Shown piece by piece: positions 52,328 to 60,630 of a DNA stretch of 64,000 bases; the stretch's first letter is position 1, and every line of letters starts with the position of its first letter. The stretch spans positions 4,281,001 to 4,345,000 of the forward strand of contig NZ_JACCBF010000001.1 in the NCBI RefSeq assembly GCF_013409625.1, read 5' to 3'. This DNA is from Nocardioides kongjuensis (GTDB lineage Bacteria; Actinomycetota; Actinomycetes; Propionibacteriales; Nocardioidaceae). Position numbers and translations under genes: made by a program. The notes beneath the pieces are model-generated. The model made no database searches and was not told the DNA's origin. It saw nothing but the letters and a program-made list of their open reading frames with translations.

Positions 52328-52713
52328 CAGTGCTCGCTCCTGCCGTGAGAGGCCTTGCCGGCCAGGGAAACGAAACGCTCGTCGAGCTCGCGGGCGAGCG
52401 GGTCGAGCTTCTTGGTCGAGTAGCTGCTGTAGAGCCAGGCGAGCAGGAACGTCGTCGCGAACTGCAGCAGCCCGAGGACCAGCGCGACGTTGATGTTGCC
52501 GACGACCTTGGTGCTCATGAAGCCGGTCGCCCACATCGAGAGCACGACGTAGGTGAGGTACCAGGCGAGGAAGGCCGCGGTCGCGGGGAACGCGAAGCCG
52601 CGGTAGCGGCGCTTCAGCTCGGCGAACTCCGGCGAGGCGTGGAGCTCGTCGTACACGGGGTCATGGCGCGCTGCGGCGACATTGGGGTCATGGGGCGAGA
52701 TGTCGGACGTCAC
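52327..52713 (-). CDS. DUF485 membrane protein, ActP partner
   Basis: A 128-residue protein with two membrane helices (near residues 45-63 and 75-99) and SPEFAELKRRYRGFAFP before the first, the DUF485 (YjcH) signature. It is the small partner of acetate symporters. GTG 52713 follows AGGAGG by six bases. Confidence 0.9.
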   Translation of the reverse strand: MTSDISPHDPNVAAARHDPVYDELHASPEFAELKRRYRGFAFPATAAFLAWYLTYVVLSMWATGFMSTKVVGNINVALVLGLLQFATTFLLAWLYSSYSTKKLDPLARELDERFVSLAGKASHGRSEH

Positions 52714-52737
52714 GACGGGCCTCCTCGTCGATGGTGG

Positions 52738-52753
52738 TGTGACGGGCGTCACG
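52738..52753. promoter_or_regulatory. CRP/GlxR-like operator upstream of DUF485-actP
   Basis: TGTGACGGGCGTCACG matches TGTGA-N6-TCACA at nine of ten fixed positions. It is centred about 32 bases before the DUF485 start. In related actinobacteria acetate uptake is controlled by cAMP-CRP/GlxR. Confidence 0.65.
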
Positions 52754-52983
52754 GGCTGGTTCCGACGCTAGGAGCGGCGGTACGGGGTGGGGGAGGGGTG
52801 CGGTCCGGCTGCGCGCCGAGTGGGTCCGGGTTGTCGACCAGCGGTCGGTACGACGCGACGAACGGTCGGTCCGCGCGGGGATCGCCGGTGTTCACCTCGA
52901 CGACAGCCGGGGTCCACCCGGGCGGGGTTGGCTGGGCCGGCTGGCCCCCTTCAGCTCCCCGCCTCACCGAAAGAGCACTCACG

Positions 52984-54447
52984 ATGACCGCTTCCCGCCG
53001 CACCATGCTCGCCGGCGGTGCCGCCGGCGTCGGCTTCGCCGTCACCGGCGCCATGCCCTCGCTCGCCCAGGCCACGCCCGGCCGCGGCGACGACCACCGC
53101 GGCCGGGGCCGCGGTCGCGCCGTCACCCCGTTCCCGCCGCTGCAGGACGACCCCGCCGGGCTGCTCGCACTGCCCGCGGGCTTCTCCTACGCGATCGTCA
53201 CCCGCGCCGGCGTCACCCGCCTCGACGAGGGCGGCCTGACTCCCAACGCGCACGACGGCACCGCCGTGTTCACGACCGGCCGCGGCCGCTACCGCCTGAT
53301 CCAGAACCACGAGCTGAAGGCGGGCTCGCCGCTCGGCGTACCGCACATCGAGGGCACCGTGTACGACGAGGGCGCGGTCGACGCCGGCGGCTGCACCGTG
53401 ATCCGCACCGACGCCCGGGGCCGCAACCTCGGTGAGACCGTCGGCATCTCCGGCACGTCGACCAACTGCGCCGGCGGTCCGACGCCGTGGGGCACCTGGC
53501 TGACCTGCGAGGAGACCGAGGACCGCGCCGGCAAGGCGTGGAGCGGCAACGGCAGGAGCGGCACGTACGCGAAGGACCACGGCTACGTCTTCGAGGTCTT
53601 CCACGACGGCCGGGCCAACCCGAAGCCGATCAAGGCGTTCGGCCGCTACGCCCACGAGGCGCTCGCCGTCGACCGTGCCCGCAAGCACGTCTTCCTGTCC
53701 GAGGACGCCTCCGGCCCGAACGGCCTGTTCTACCGCTGGACCGCCCCGCGCGGCTTCGAGATGGGCCCGGACCTCGCCGACCGCCTGGCCGACGACGCCG
53801 GCGTCCTCGAGGCGATGCAGATCCTGATGCCCGACGGCTCGGTCCTGCCGGACGTCGCGTACCTGACCTCCGCGCAGCTCGGGCTGCCGTTCCGCGTGCA
53901 GTGGAAGGCGGTGCCCGACCGCGACGCCCGGACGACGTCGGTGCGCAAGCAGTTCGCCGCGACCGGCGAGGTCACCCGCGGCAAGAAGTTCGAGGGGGTG
54001 TGGGGCACCGACCGTGGCGTGTACGTCGTCAACTCCTACGCCTTCTCCGACGGCGACCTGCCCGCGGACGCCGTGCCCCACGACGGCATGGTCTGGTTCT
54101 ACGACTACCAGGACGAGACCATCCAGCTGGTCAGCTACTTCCCCCACCAGAAGACCGCCGCGTCCGGTGCCGTCGCGACGTACGACGACCTGACCTTCGA
54201 CGGCCCCGACAACGTCACCGTCACCCCCTGGGGCTCGCTCGTGCTCGCCGAGGACGGCGCCGGCGCCTCGCACGTGCTGTCCACGACGCCGTACGGACCG
54301 ACCCAGGCGATCGCCCGGAACATGCTCAACGACTCCGAGTTCACGGGACCGACGTTCTCCGAGGACGGCAAGGTGCTGTTCGTGAACATGCAGACCCCCG
54401 GGCTGACCTTCGCGATCACCGGGCCGTGGGAGACCTACCTGGGCTGA
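52984..54447 (+). CDS. PhoX-like (DUF839) Tat-exported protein
   Basis: A 487-residue exported protein with twin-arginine signal SRRTMLAGGAAGVGFAV at residues 4-20. The beta-propeller of the PhoX/DUF839 family follows, with RLIQNHELKAG, GTWLTCEETEDRAG and LSEDASGPNGLFYRW motifs that in PhoX bind calcium and iron at the phosphatase site. It may be an alkaline phosphatase. No Pho box was identified. The 230-base upstream gap holds a repeated CGGTCGGT but no clear promoter. Confidence 0.85.
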   Translation: MTASRRTMLAGGAAGVGFAVTGAMPSLAQATPGRGDDHRGRGRGRAVTPFPPLQDDPAGLLALPAGFSYAIVTRAGVTRLDEGGLTPNAHDGTAVFTTGRGRYRLIQNHELKAGSPLGVPHIEGTVYDEGAVDAGGCTVIRTDARGRNLGETVGISGTSTNCAGGPTPWGTWLTCEETEDRAGKAWSGNGRSGTYAKDHGYVFEVFHDGRANPKPIKAFGRYAHEALAVDRARKHVFLSEDASGPNGLFYRWTAPRGFEMGPDLADRLADDAGVLEAMQILMPDGSVLPDVAYLTSAQLGLPFRVQWKAVPDRDARTTSVRKQFAATGEVTRGKKFEGVWGTDRGVYVVNSYAFSDGDLPADAVPHDGMVWFYDYQDETIQLVSYFPHQKTAASGAVATYDDLTFDGPDNVTVTPWGSLVLAEDGAGASHVLSTTPYGPTQAIARNMLNDSEFTGPTFSEDGKVLFVNMQTPGLTFAITGPWETYLG

Positions 54448-54550
54448 CGCGGTTCCGCTGGGCGAGAGCCCGGTGCGTCGGCGACGTCCCCGCGGCTACC
54501 GTCGCGGGAGTCGATCGCACCGGGCGATCAGCCCAGTCCCGGGAGTCACC

Positions 54551-55078
54551 TTGTCGATCCGTTCCCTGAACCACGCCGTCCTGTTCGTCTCCGACGTCGA
54601 GCGCAGCGTCGAGTTCTACTGCGACGTCCTCGGCTTCGAGAAGCTGCCGTTCGACTTCCCCGGCGGCGCCTTCCTGCGGGGCAGGAACTCCGCCAACGAC
54701 CACGACCTCGGCCTCTTCCAGGCCCGCTCGCCGCGCGCCGCCGACGGCTCCGTGGGCCTGTACCACCTCGCCTGGGAGGTCGAGACCCTCGCCGACATGG
54801 TCGCCGCCCGCGACCGGCTCGCCGCTGCCGGCGCGCTGACCGGCATGGCCAACCACGCCAGCACCAAGGCCCTCTACTGCCGCGACCCCGACGGCATCGA
54901 GTTCGAGGTGACCTGGCTGGTCCCCGACTCCCGCCTGCGCGAGGAGCTGGTCCCCGGCGTCGCGCCCACCCGCCCGCTCGACCTGGACGCCGAGATCGCG
55001 ACGTACGGCGCCGACACGCCCGGCGGGCCGCGGGCCGACCTGGCGCTGATGGTGGAGCTGCTGGGGCGCACGGAATAG
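54551..55078 (+). CDS. VOC-family dioxygenase/glyoxalase-like protein
   Basis: A 175-residue vicinal-oxygen-chelate protein. Metal-ligand positions are visible as LNHAVLFVSDVERSVEFY (His near residue 7), GLYHLAWEVET (His near 74) and GIEFEVTWL (Glu near 118). It resembles catechol-2,3-dioxygenase-like or glyoxalase proteins; the substrate is unknown. TTG 54551 is used because GGGAG lies five bases before it. Confidence 0.8.
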   Translation: MSIRSLNHAVLFVSDVERSVEFYCDVLGFEKLPFDFPGGAFLRGRNSANDHDLGLFQARSPRAADGSVGLYHLAWEVETLADMVAARDRLAAAGALTGMANHASTKALYCRDPDGIEFEVTWLVPDSRLREELVPGVAPTRPLDLDAEIATYGADTPGGPRADLALMVELLGRTE

Positions 55079-55117
55079 GTCGCACCGGTCCGGGCCGCGT
55101 CGATCTACGCTGCGCGG

Positions 55118-55480
55118 GTGGACGATGCTGGACAGGCGGACGAGCTCGACGAGCGTGAGCGCATCGAGCTCGGGGCGGTCACGCCCGGGGGAGTGGAGTA
55201 CCGCGTCGTTGTGGCGATGCGTGGGATCCCGTTCCGACCGATCGTGCTGGTGAACCCGTTGAGCCTGCTGGTCGAGCTCGCTCACAGTGGCGTCGCCCGG
55301 TTGCTGACCGCTCGGATGCCGATCCGCAAGGTAGGTGTGTTCGAGGTTCGCCGGGACGCGCTCGGGCGGCGCGTCCACCTCAGCTGGGTCCCCAGCCTCG
55401 ACGAAGCCCTCGTGCTTGCCGCCGAGATCTGTGACGAGGTTGCGGCCGGCGAGCCTCGCTGGGGCGACCCCGCCGCCTGA
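55118..55480 (+). CDS. Hypothetical protein, 120 aa
   Basis: A 120-residue protein with an acidic N-terminus and two mixed alpha/beta segments (VEYRVVVAMRGIPFRPIVLVN, RKVGVFEVRRDALGRRVHLSW). The family is not recognised. Codon use looks slightly less GC-rich than in its neighbours, which may mean recent arrival. Start is GTG with no obvious ribosome site. Confidence 0.55.
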   Translation: MDDAGQADELDERERIELGAVTPGGVEYRVVVAMRGIPFRPIVLVNPLSLLVELAHSGVARLLTARMPIRKVGVFEVRRDALGRRVHLSWVPSLDEALVLAAEICDEVAAGEPRWGDPAA

Positions 55481-55563
55481 CGCGCCGCCTCTGCCATCGC
55501 TGTAACAGCGGGACGTGACGTGCGCCACCGAGACGGGTCTGGTGTACCCCACCTCGGATCTGG

Positions 55564-55582
55564 TTAGGTAAGGCTTACCTGA
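55564..55582. promoter_or_regulatory. DtxR/IdeR iron box of the siderophore operon
   Basis: TTAGGTAAGGCTTACCTGA is close to the IdeR consensus TTAGGTTAGGCTAACCTAA, with a perfect AGGTAAG-G-CTTACCT palindrome. It lies 22 bases before the first siderophore gene. Iron-loaded IdeR would repress the operon here. Confidence 0.9.
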
Positions 55583-55604
55583 TCTCGGACGAGGAGTACT
55601 TGCC

Positions 55605-57065
55605 GTGCCCCAGCTCCCGCTGCACCACGTGTTCCACCCTGACCACGCCGACCACTACGCCGCGACCCTCGGCGAGGGTCTCGACCACCTGCTGCGCCAG
55701 CTCAAGGGGGTGGCCGGGCCGGCGACGGGGTTGAGCCCCGACGCGGCCGAGCAGCGGGTCGCGGCCGTCGACCTCGAGCGGCCGCTCGACGACGCGGGCC
55801 AGGTGCTCGCGGAGATCTCGCGGCTGTGGCTCGACGACGCGGTCTGGTTCCACGAGCCGTCGTACGCCGCCCACCTCAACTGCCCCGTCGTCGTGCCCGC
55901 CCTGCTGGCCGAGCTGTTCATCGCCTCGGTCAACAGCTCGCTCGACACCTTCGACCAGAGCGTGGGCGCGACGTTCATCGAGCGCCGCCTCATCGAGTGG
56001 ACCGCCCGGCGCATCGGCTTCGGGGACGCGGCGGACGGGGTGTTCACCAGCGGCGGCAGCCAGTCCAACCTGCAGGGACTGCTGCTCGCCCGCGGCCGCC
56101 CCGAGCGGGTCCCCGCCGAGCGGCTGCGGATCCTGGCCTCGGCCGAGAGCCACTTCTCGGTGCAGAAGTCCGCGCGGCTGCTGGGGCTCGGCGACGAGTC
56201 GGTCGTCAGCGTGCCGACCGACGAGCGGCACCGGATGGACCCGGTCGCGCTGGAGCGTTCGCTCGCCGCCTGCGTCGACCTCGGGCTGCGACCGATGGCC
56301 GTCGTCGCGACCGCGGGGACCACCGACTTCGGCGCGATCGACCCGCTCGCGCAGGTCGCCGACCTGGCCGTGGCGTACGACGCGTGGTTCCACGTCGACG
56401 CGGCGTACGGCGGCGGGCTCCTCGTCTCACCCACCCGCCGGGTGAGGCTGGACGGCATCGAGCGTGCCGACTCGGTGACGATCGACTTCCACAAGACGTT
56501 CTTCCAGCCGGTGTCGTCGAGCGCGATCGTCGTCCGCGACCGCGCGACGCTGCGCCCGGCGACCTGGCACGCCGACTACCTCAACCCGCGCGAGGCCACG
56601 AACCCCAACCAGGTCGACAAGAGCCTGCAGACCACGCGCCGCTTCGACGCGCTCAAGCTGTGGGTGACGCTGCGGACGATGGGCCCCGACCTGGTCGGTC
56701 GGTACGTCGACGAGGTGATCGACCTCGCGGCCCTGGTCCATGACGCCCACCGCGACCTGGACGACCTCCGGTTCGCCGCCGCGCCCGAGCTGAGCACCCT
56801 CGTCTTCCGCTACGTCCCGCCGGGGCCGCCGGTGGAGGAGAAGGAGAGCGCTGCCGTCAACAACGCGATCCGCGAGGCGCTGTACGCCTCGGGCCGGGCG
56901 ATGGTCGCGGCCACCAAGGTCGACGGCGTCCAGCATCTCAAGCTCACGCTGCTCAACCCGATGGCGACGGTCGAGGACATCACGGGCGTCCTCGACCTCG
57001 TCCGGGAGACGGGCGCCCGGCTCGCCCCCGTGCACCGGCGGCCGGCACTGGAGGTCGCCCGGTGA
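55605..57065 (+). CDS. desA: PLP-dependent lysine/diamine-type decarboxylase DesA
   Basis: A 486-residue group II decarboxylase. FTSGGSQSNLQGL binds PLP phosphate and the Schiff-base lysine is K297 (TIDFHKTFFQ). In desferrioxamine clusters DesA makes cadaverine from lysine; ornithine or diaminobutyrate cannot be excluded from sequence. GTG 55605 follows GAGGAG by eight bases, just after the iron box. Its stop overlaps desB (GTGA). Confidence 0.9.
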   Translation: MPQLPLHHVFHPDHADHYAATLGEGLDHLLRQLKGVAGPATGLSPDAAEQRVAAVDLERPLDDAGQVLAEISRLWLDDAVWFHEPSYAAHLNCPVVVPALLAELFIASVNSSLDTFDQSVGATFIERRLIEWTARRIGFGDAADGVFTSGGSQSNLQGLLLARGRPERVPAERLRILASAESHFSVQKSARLLGLGDESVVSVPTDERHRMDPVALERSLAACVDLGLRPMAVVATAGTTDFGAIDPLAQVADLAVAYDAWFHVDAAYGGGLLVSPTRRVRLDGIERADSVTIDFHKTFFQPVSSSAIVVRDRATLRPATWHADYLNPREATNPNQVDKSLQTTRRFDALKLWVTLRTMGPDLVGRYVDEVIDLAALVHDAHRDLDDLRFAAAPELSTLVFRYVPPGPPVEEKESAAVNNAIREALYASGRAMVAATKVDGVQHLKLTLLNPMATVEDITGVLDLVRETGARLAPVHRRPALEVAR

Positions 57066-58357
57066 TCACCCACGACTTCGTCGGCATCGGCCTCGGGCCG
57101 TTCAACCTCGGCCTCGCCTGCCTCACCGACCCCCTGCGAGCCGGCGACGAGCTCGACGGAGTCTTCCTCGAGGCCCGCGACCGCTTCGCCTGGCACCCCG
57201 GGATGCTGCTCGACGACGCGACCCTCCAGGTCCCGTTCCTCGCGGACCTCGTGACCATGGCCGACCCCACCTCGCGCTGGTCGTTCCTCAGCTACCTCAA
57301 GCAGGCCGGCCACCTCTACCCGTTCTACATCCGCGAGAGCTTCTACCCGCTGCGCAAGGAGTACGACGACTACTGCCGCTGGGCCGCCGAGCGGCTGCCG
57401 TCCGTGCGGTTCGGGCAGCAGGTCACCGGCGTCGAGCACGACGGGACGGCGTACCTCGTCACCTCCGCGACGGGCCAGACGTACCGGACCCGCCGCCTGG
57501 TCCTCGGCATCGGCACCTCGCCGCGCGTGCCCGAGCCGCTGCGCCCGCTCCTCGAGCACGGCCGCGCGACCCACTCCGCCGACTACCTCGCCCGCAAGGC
57601 CGAGCTCCAGCAGCAGGACCGGATCACCATCGTCGGCAGCGGCCAGAGCGCCGCCGAGATCTACCAGGACCTGCTCACCGAGGCGCCCGACCACGGCTAC
57701 GAGCTCGTGTGGCTCACGCGCAGCCCGCGGTTCTTCCCGATGGAGTACACCAAGCTCACCTTGGAGATGACCTCGCCGGAGTACGGCGCGTACCACCGCG
57801 CGCTCCCCATCGACACCCGCGACCGCCTGGCCCGCGAGCAGCGCCACCTGTTCAAGGGGATCAGCGGCGACCTGGTCGACGCCATCTTCGACCTGCACTA
57901 CCAGCAGCGGGTCACCGGCACCGGGCCGAGCACGACCCTGCTCACCCACACCGAGGTCCGCGCCGCCTGCGCCCTGCCCGACGGCGGCAGCGAGCTCGAC
58001 CTGCTCCACGTCGAGACCGGGGAACCGTTCTCCCTGCAGACGGGCGGACTGGTGCTCGCCACCGGGTACGCCCCCACGCAGCCGGCCTTCCTCGACGGCG
58101 TCCGCGACCGGATCCGGTACGACGCCCGCGGCCGCTACGACGTCGCCGCCGACTACTCCGTCGACGTCCACGGCGGCGAGGTCTTCGTGCAGAACGCCGA
58201 GGAGCACACCCACTCCCTGCTCGCGCCGGACCTCGGCATGGGCCCGTACCGGAACTCGGTCATCGTCGCGGCCATGCTCGGCCGCGAGGTGTACCCGATC
58301 GAGAAGCGGATCGCCGTGCAGACCTTCGGCGTCCCCGACCACCTGAGAGGTCTCTGA
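57062..58357 (+). CDS. desB: Amine N-hydroxylase DesB
   Basis: A 431-residue flavin monooxygenase of the lysine/ornithine N-hydroxylase family. FAD motif GIGLGPFNLGL is at residues 8-18 and NADPH motif VGSGQSAAE near 190; LATGYAPTQP is the conserved C-terminal ATGY. It hydroxylates the terminal amine of cadaverine to start hydroxamate formation. Confidence 0.92.
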   Translation: MITHDFVGIGLGPFNLGLACLTDPLRAGDELDGVFLEARDRFAWHPGMLLDDATLQVPFLADLVTMADPTSRWSFLSYLKQAGHLYPFYIRESFYPLRKEYDDYCRWAAERLPSVRFGQQVTGVEHDGTAYLVTSATGQTYRTRRLVLGIGTSPRVPEPLRPLLEHGRATHSADYLARKAELQQQDRITIVGSGQSAAEIYQDLLTEAPDHGYELVWLTRSPRFFPMEYTKLTLEMTSPEYGAYHRALPIDTRDRLAREQRHLFKGISGDLVDAIFDLHYQQRVTGTGPSTTLLTHTEVRAACALPDGGSELDLLHVETGEPFSLQTGGLVLATGYAPTQPAFLDGVRDRIRYDARGRYDVAADYSVDVHGGEVFVQNAEEHTHSLLAPDLGMGPYRNSVIVAAMLGREVYPIEKRIAVQTFGVPDHLRGL

Positions 58358-60630
58358 TGCAGATCACCCTCGAGCCCGTCGACCTCGCGCGCGACCTCGA
58401 CCTGCTCCGCGCCTGGGTCACCCACCCGCGCTCGGCGTACTGGATGATGCAGGGCGCCACCCGCGCCGAGGTCCGCGCCGAGTACGCCCGCATCGCGGCC
58501 GACCCGCACCACGACGCCTGGCTGGGCCGGGTCGACGGCCGGCCGACCTTCCTCGCCGAGACCTACGACCCGACGCACTCGCCGCTGGCCGGCCTCCCCG
58601 AGGTCCGCGCCGGCGACCTCGGCATGCACGTCCTCGTCGCGCCGCCGACCGGAGCGGCGGTCCCGGGCCTCACGACCGCGGTCTTCGGCGCGGTGATGGA
58701 GCACTGCTTCGCCGACCCCGCCGTGCAGCGGGTCGTCGTCGAACCGGACGCGCGCAACGAGAGGATCCGGGCGAAGAACCTCGCCGCCGGGTTCGTCGAG
58801 CTCCGGGAGGTCCCGCTGCCCGGCAAGACCGCGATGCTCTCGATCTGCACGCGCGAGTCCTGGTCGTCGAGCAGGCCCGAGACGTCGGCCGACCACCTCA
58901 CGCCCGAGCTGATGGACCGCGCGCAGCGGCACCTGGTGGCCAAGGCGCTGGGGGAGCTCGCGCACGAGCGGTTGATCACGCCCGTGGCGGAGGGCGAGCG
59001 GTGGCGCGTCGAGGCCGGCCCGTCGTCGTACGCCTTCGCGGCGCGACGGCACCTCCTCGACCACTGGGTCGTCGACCCCGCCTCGATCGAGCGGGTGCGC
59101 GACGGCGCCCCGGCCCGTCCGGACGCGCAGGAGCTCGTCGCGGAGCTCGCACCCGCGCTGGGCATCCCGGACCAGCTGTTGCCGACCTACCTCGAGGAGA
59201 TCGCCTCCACCCTCGCCGCCGGCGCCTGGAAGCTGCGTCACCGCAGGATCCCGGTCGCCGAGCTGGTCGACGCGGGCTACCAGGAGATCGAGTCCGCGAT
59301 GACCGAGGGACACCCCGCGTTCATCGCCAACAACGGGCGGATCGGCTTCAGCCTCGACGACTACCGCGCCTACGCGCCCGAGACCGGGCGACCGGTCCGG
59401 CTGCACTGGCTGGCCGCCCGGCGCGACCTCACCCAGCTGTCGCTGGCCGCCGGCGGGACCGAGGCCGGGCTGTACGACGGCGAGCTGGCGCCCGAGGTAC
59501 GCGACCGCTTCGCCGGCCGGCTCCGCGCCCTCGGCCTCGATGCGGACGACTACCTGCTCCTGCCGGTCCACCCGTGGCAGTGGCAGCACAAGCTGGCGAT
59601 CACCTTCGCCCCGGACGTCGCCCGTCGCGACCTCGTCCACCTCGGCGCGGGCGACGACGACCACCACCCGCAGCAGTCGATCCGCACGTTCTTCAACGCC
59701 AGCCGCCCCGAGCGGCACTACGTGAAGACCGCGCTCGCCATCCAGAACATGGGCTTCGTGCGCGGTCTCTCGCCCGCCTACATGGCGGCCACGCCGGCGA
59801 TCAACGACTGGGTCGCCTCGGTGGTGGAGGCCGACGACGAGCTGCGCCGCTGTGGTTTCGGGGTGCTCCGCGAGCTGGCGGCGATCGGCTACACCGGCGA
59901 CGCCTTCCACCGCACGGCCGGCCCGTCGCCGTACCGGAAGATGATCGCGGCCCTGTGGCGCGAGAGCCCTGTCCCGCGCACCCCTGGCGGCGAGCAGCTG
60001 ACCACCATGGCGGCGCTCCTGCACCGCGACGCCGACGGCGACGCGCTCGTCACGGCCTGGATCAAGGCGTCACCGGTCGACGCGGCGACCTGGGTGCGGG
60101 CCTACCTGCGGGCCTACCTGCGTCCGCTCGTGCACTGCCTGCACGCCTACGACCTGGCGTTCATGCCGCACGGCGAGAACCTCCTGCTGCGGTTGCGCGA
60201 CCACGTCCCGGTCGGTGCGTTCATGAAGGACATCGGCGAGGAGGTCGCCGTGATGGGCGACCTGGACCTACCGGCCGGGGTCGAGCGGATCCGCGGCGAG
60301 TTCCCCGACGACGTGAAGGCGCTCGCGATCCACACCGACGTCCTCGACGGCGTGCTGCGCTTCGTCGCGGCGATCCTCGACGAGGACGGGGTGCTGCCGG
60401 CCGAGGAGTTCTGGGCGATCGCGCGCGCCACCATCGAGGAGCACGCGGCCGACCACCCGGAGCTCGCGGTCGCGGCGGCGTCCTACGACCTGCTGCGTCC
60501 GGAGTTCCGGCACAGCTGCCTCAACCGGCTCCAGCTGCGCAACACCCTGCAGATGGTCGACCTGACCGACCAGGCCGAGTCGCTCATCTTCGCGGGGACC
60601 CTGGCCAACCCGGTCGCGGTGCAACGATGA
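58357..60630 (+). CDS. desD: Fused DesC acetyltransferase-DesD siderophore synthetase
   Basis: A 757-residue fusion. Residues 1-180 are a GNAT acyltransferase (HPRSAYWMMQGATRAEV, VVVEPDARNERIRAKNLAAGF) like DesC, which acylates N-hydroxycadaverine. Residues about 195-757 are an IucA/IucC NIS synthetase like DesD: HPAFIANNGRIGFSLDDY, LLLPVHPWQWQHK, KTALAIQNMGFVRGLSPAYM and AFMPHGENLLLRL are conserved. DesD joins and cyclises the hydroxamate units with ATP. In Streptomyces these are separate genes. The start overlaps the desB stop (TGATG). Confidence 0.92.
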   Translation: MQITLEPVDLARDLDLLRAWVTHPRSAYWMMQGATRAEVRAEYARIAADPHHDAWLGRVDGRPTFLAETYDPTHSPLAGLPEVRAGDLGMHVLVAPPTGAAVPGLTTAVFGAVMEHCFADPAVQRVVVEPDARNERIRAKNLAAGFVELREVPLPGKTAMLSICTRESWSSSRPETSADHLTPELMDRAQRHLVAKALGELAHERLITPVAEGERWRVEAGPSSYAFAARRHLLDHWVVDPASIERVRDGAPARPDAQELVAELAPALGIPDQLLPTYLEEIASTLAAGAWKLRHRRIPVAELVDAGYQEIESAMTEGHPAFIANNGRIGFSLDDYRAYAPETGRPVRLHWLAARRDLTQLSLAAGGTEAGLYDGELAPEVRDRFAGRLRALGLDADDYLLLPVHPWQWQHKLAITFAPDVARRDLVHLGAGDDDHHPQQSIRTFFNASRPERHYVKTALAIQNMGFVRGLSPAYMAATPAINDWVASVVEADDELRRCGFGVLRELAAIGYTGDAFHRTAGPSPYRKMIAALWRESPVPRTPGGEQLTTMAALLHRDADGDALVTAWIKASPVDAATWVRAYLRAYLRPLVHCLHAYDLAFMPHGENLLLRLRDHVPVGAFMKDIGEEVAVMGDLDLPAGVERIRGEFPDDVKALAIHTDVLDGVLRFVAAILDEDGVLPAEEFWAIARATIEEHAADHPELAVAAASYDLLRPEFRHSCLNRLQLRNTLQMVDLTDQAESLIFAGTLANPVAVQR

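Noticed and set aside
49142..52348. 1068-codon open frame on the plus strand over acs and actP
   Set aside because: It mirrors conserved enzyme genes on the minus strand, and its product is rich in Arg, Asp, Gly and Val with no fold.
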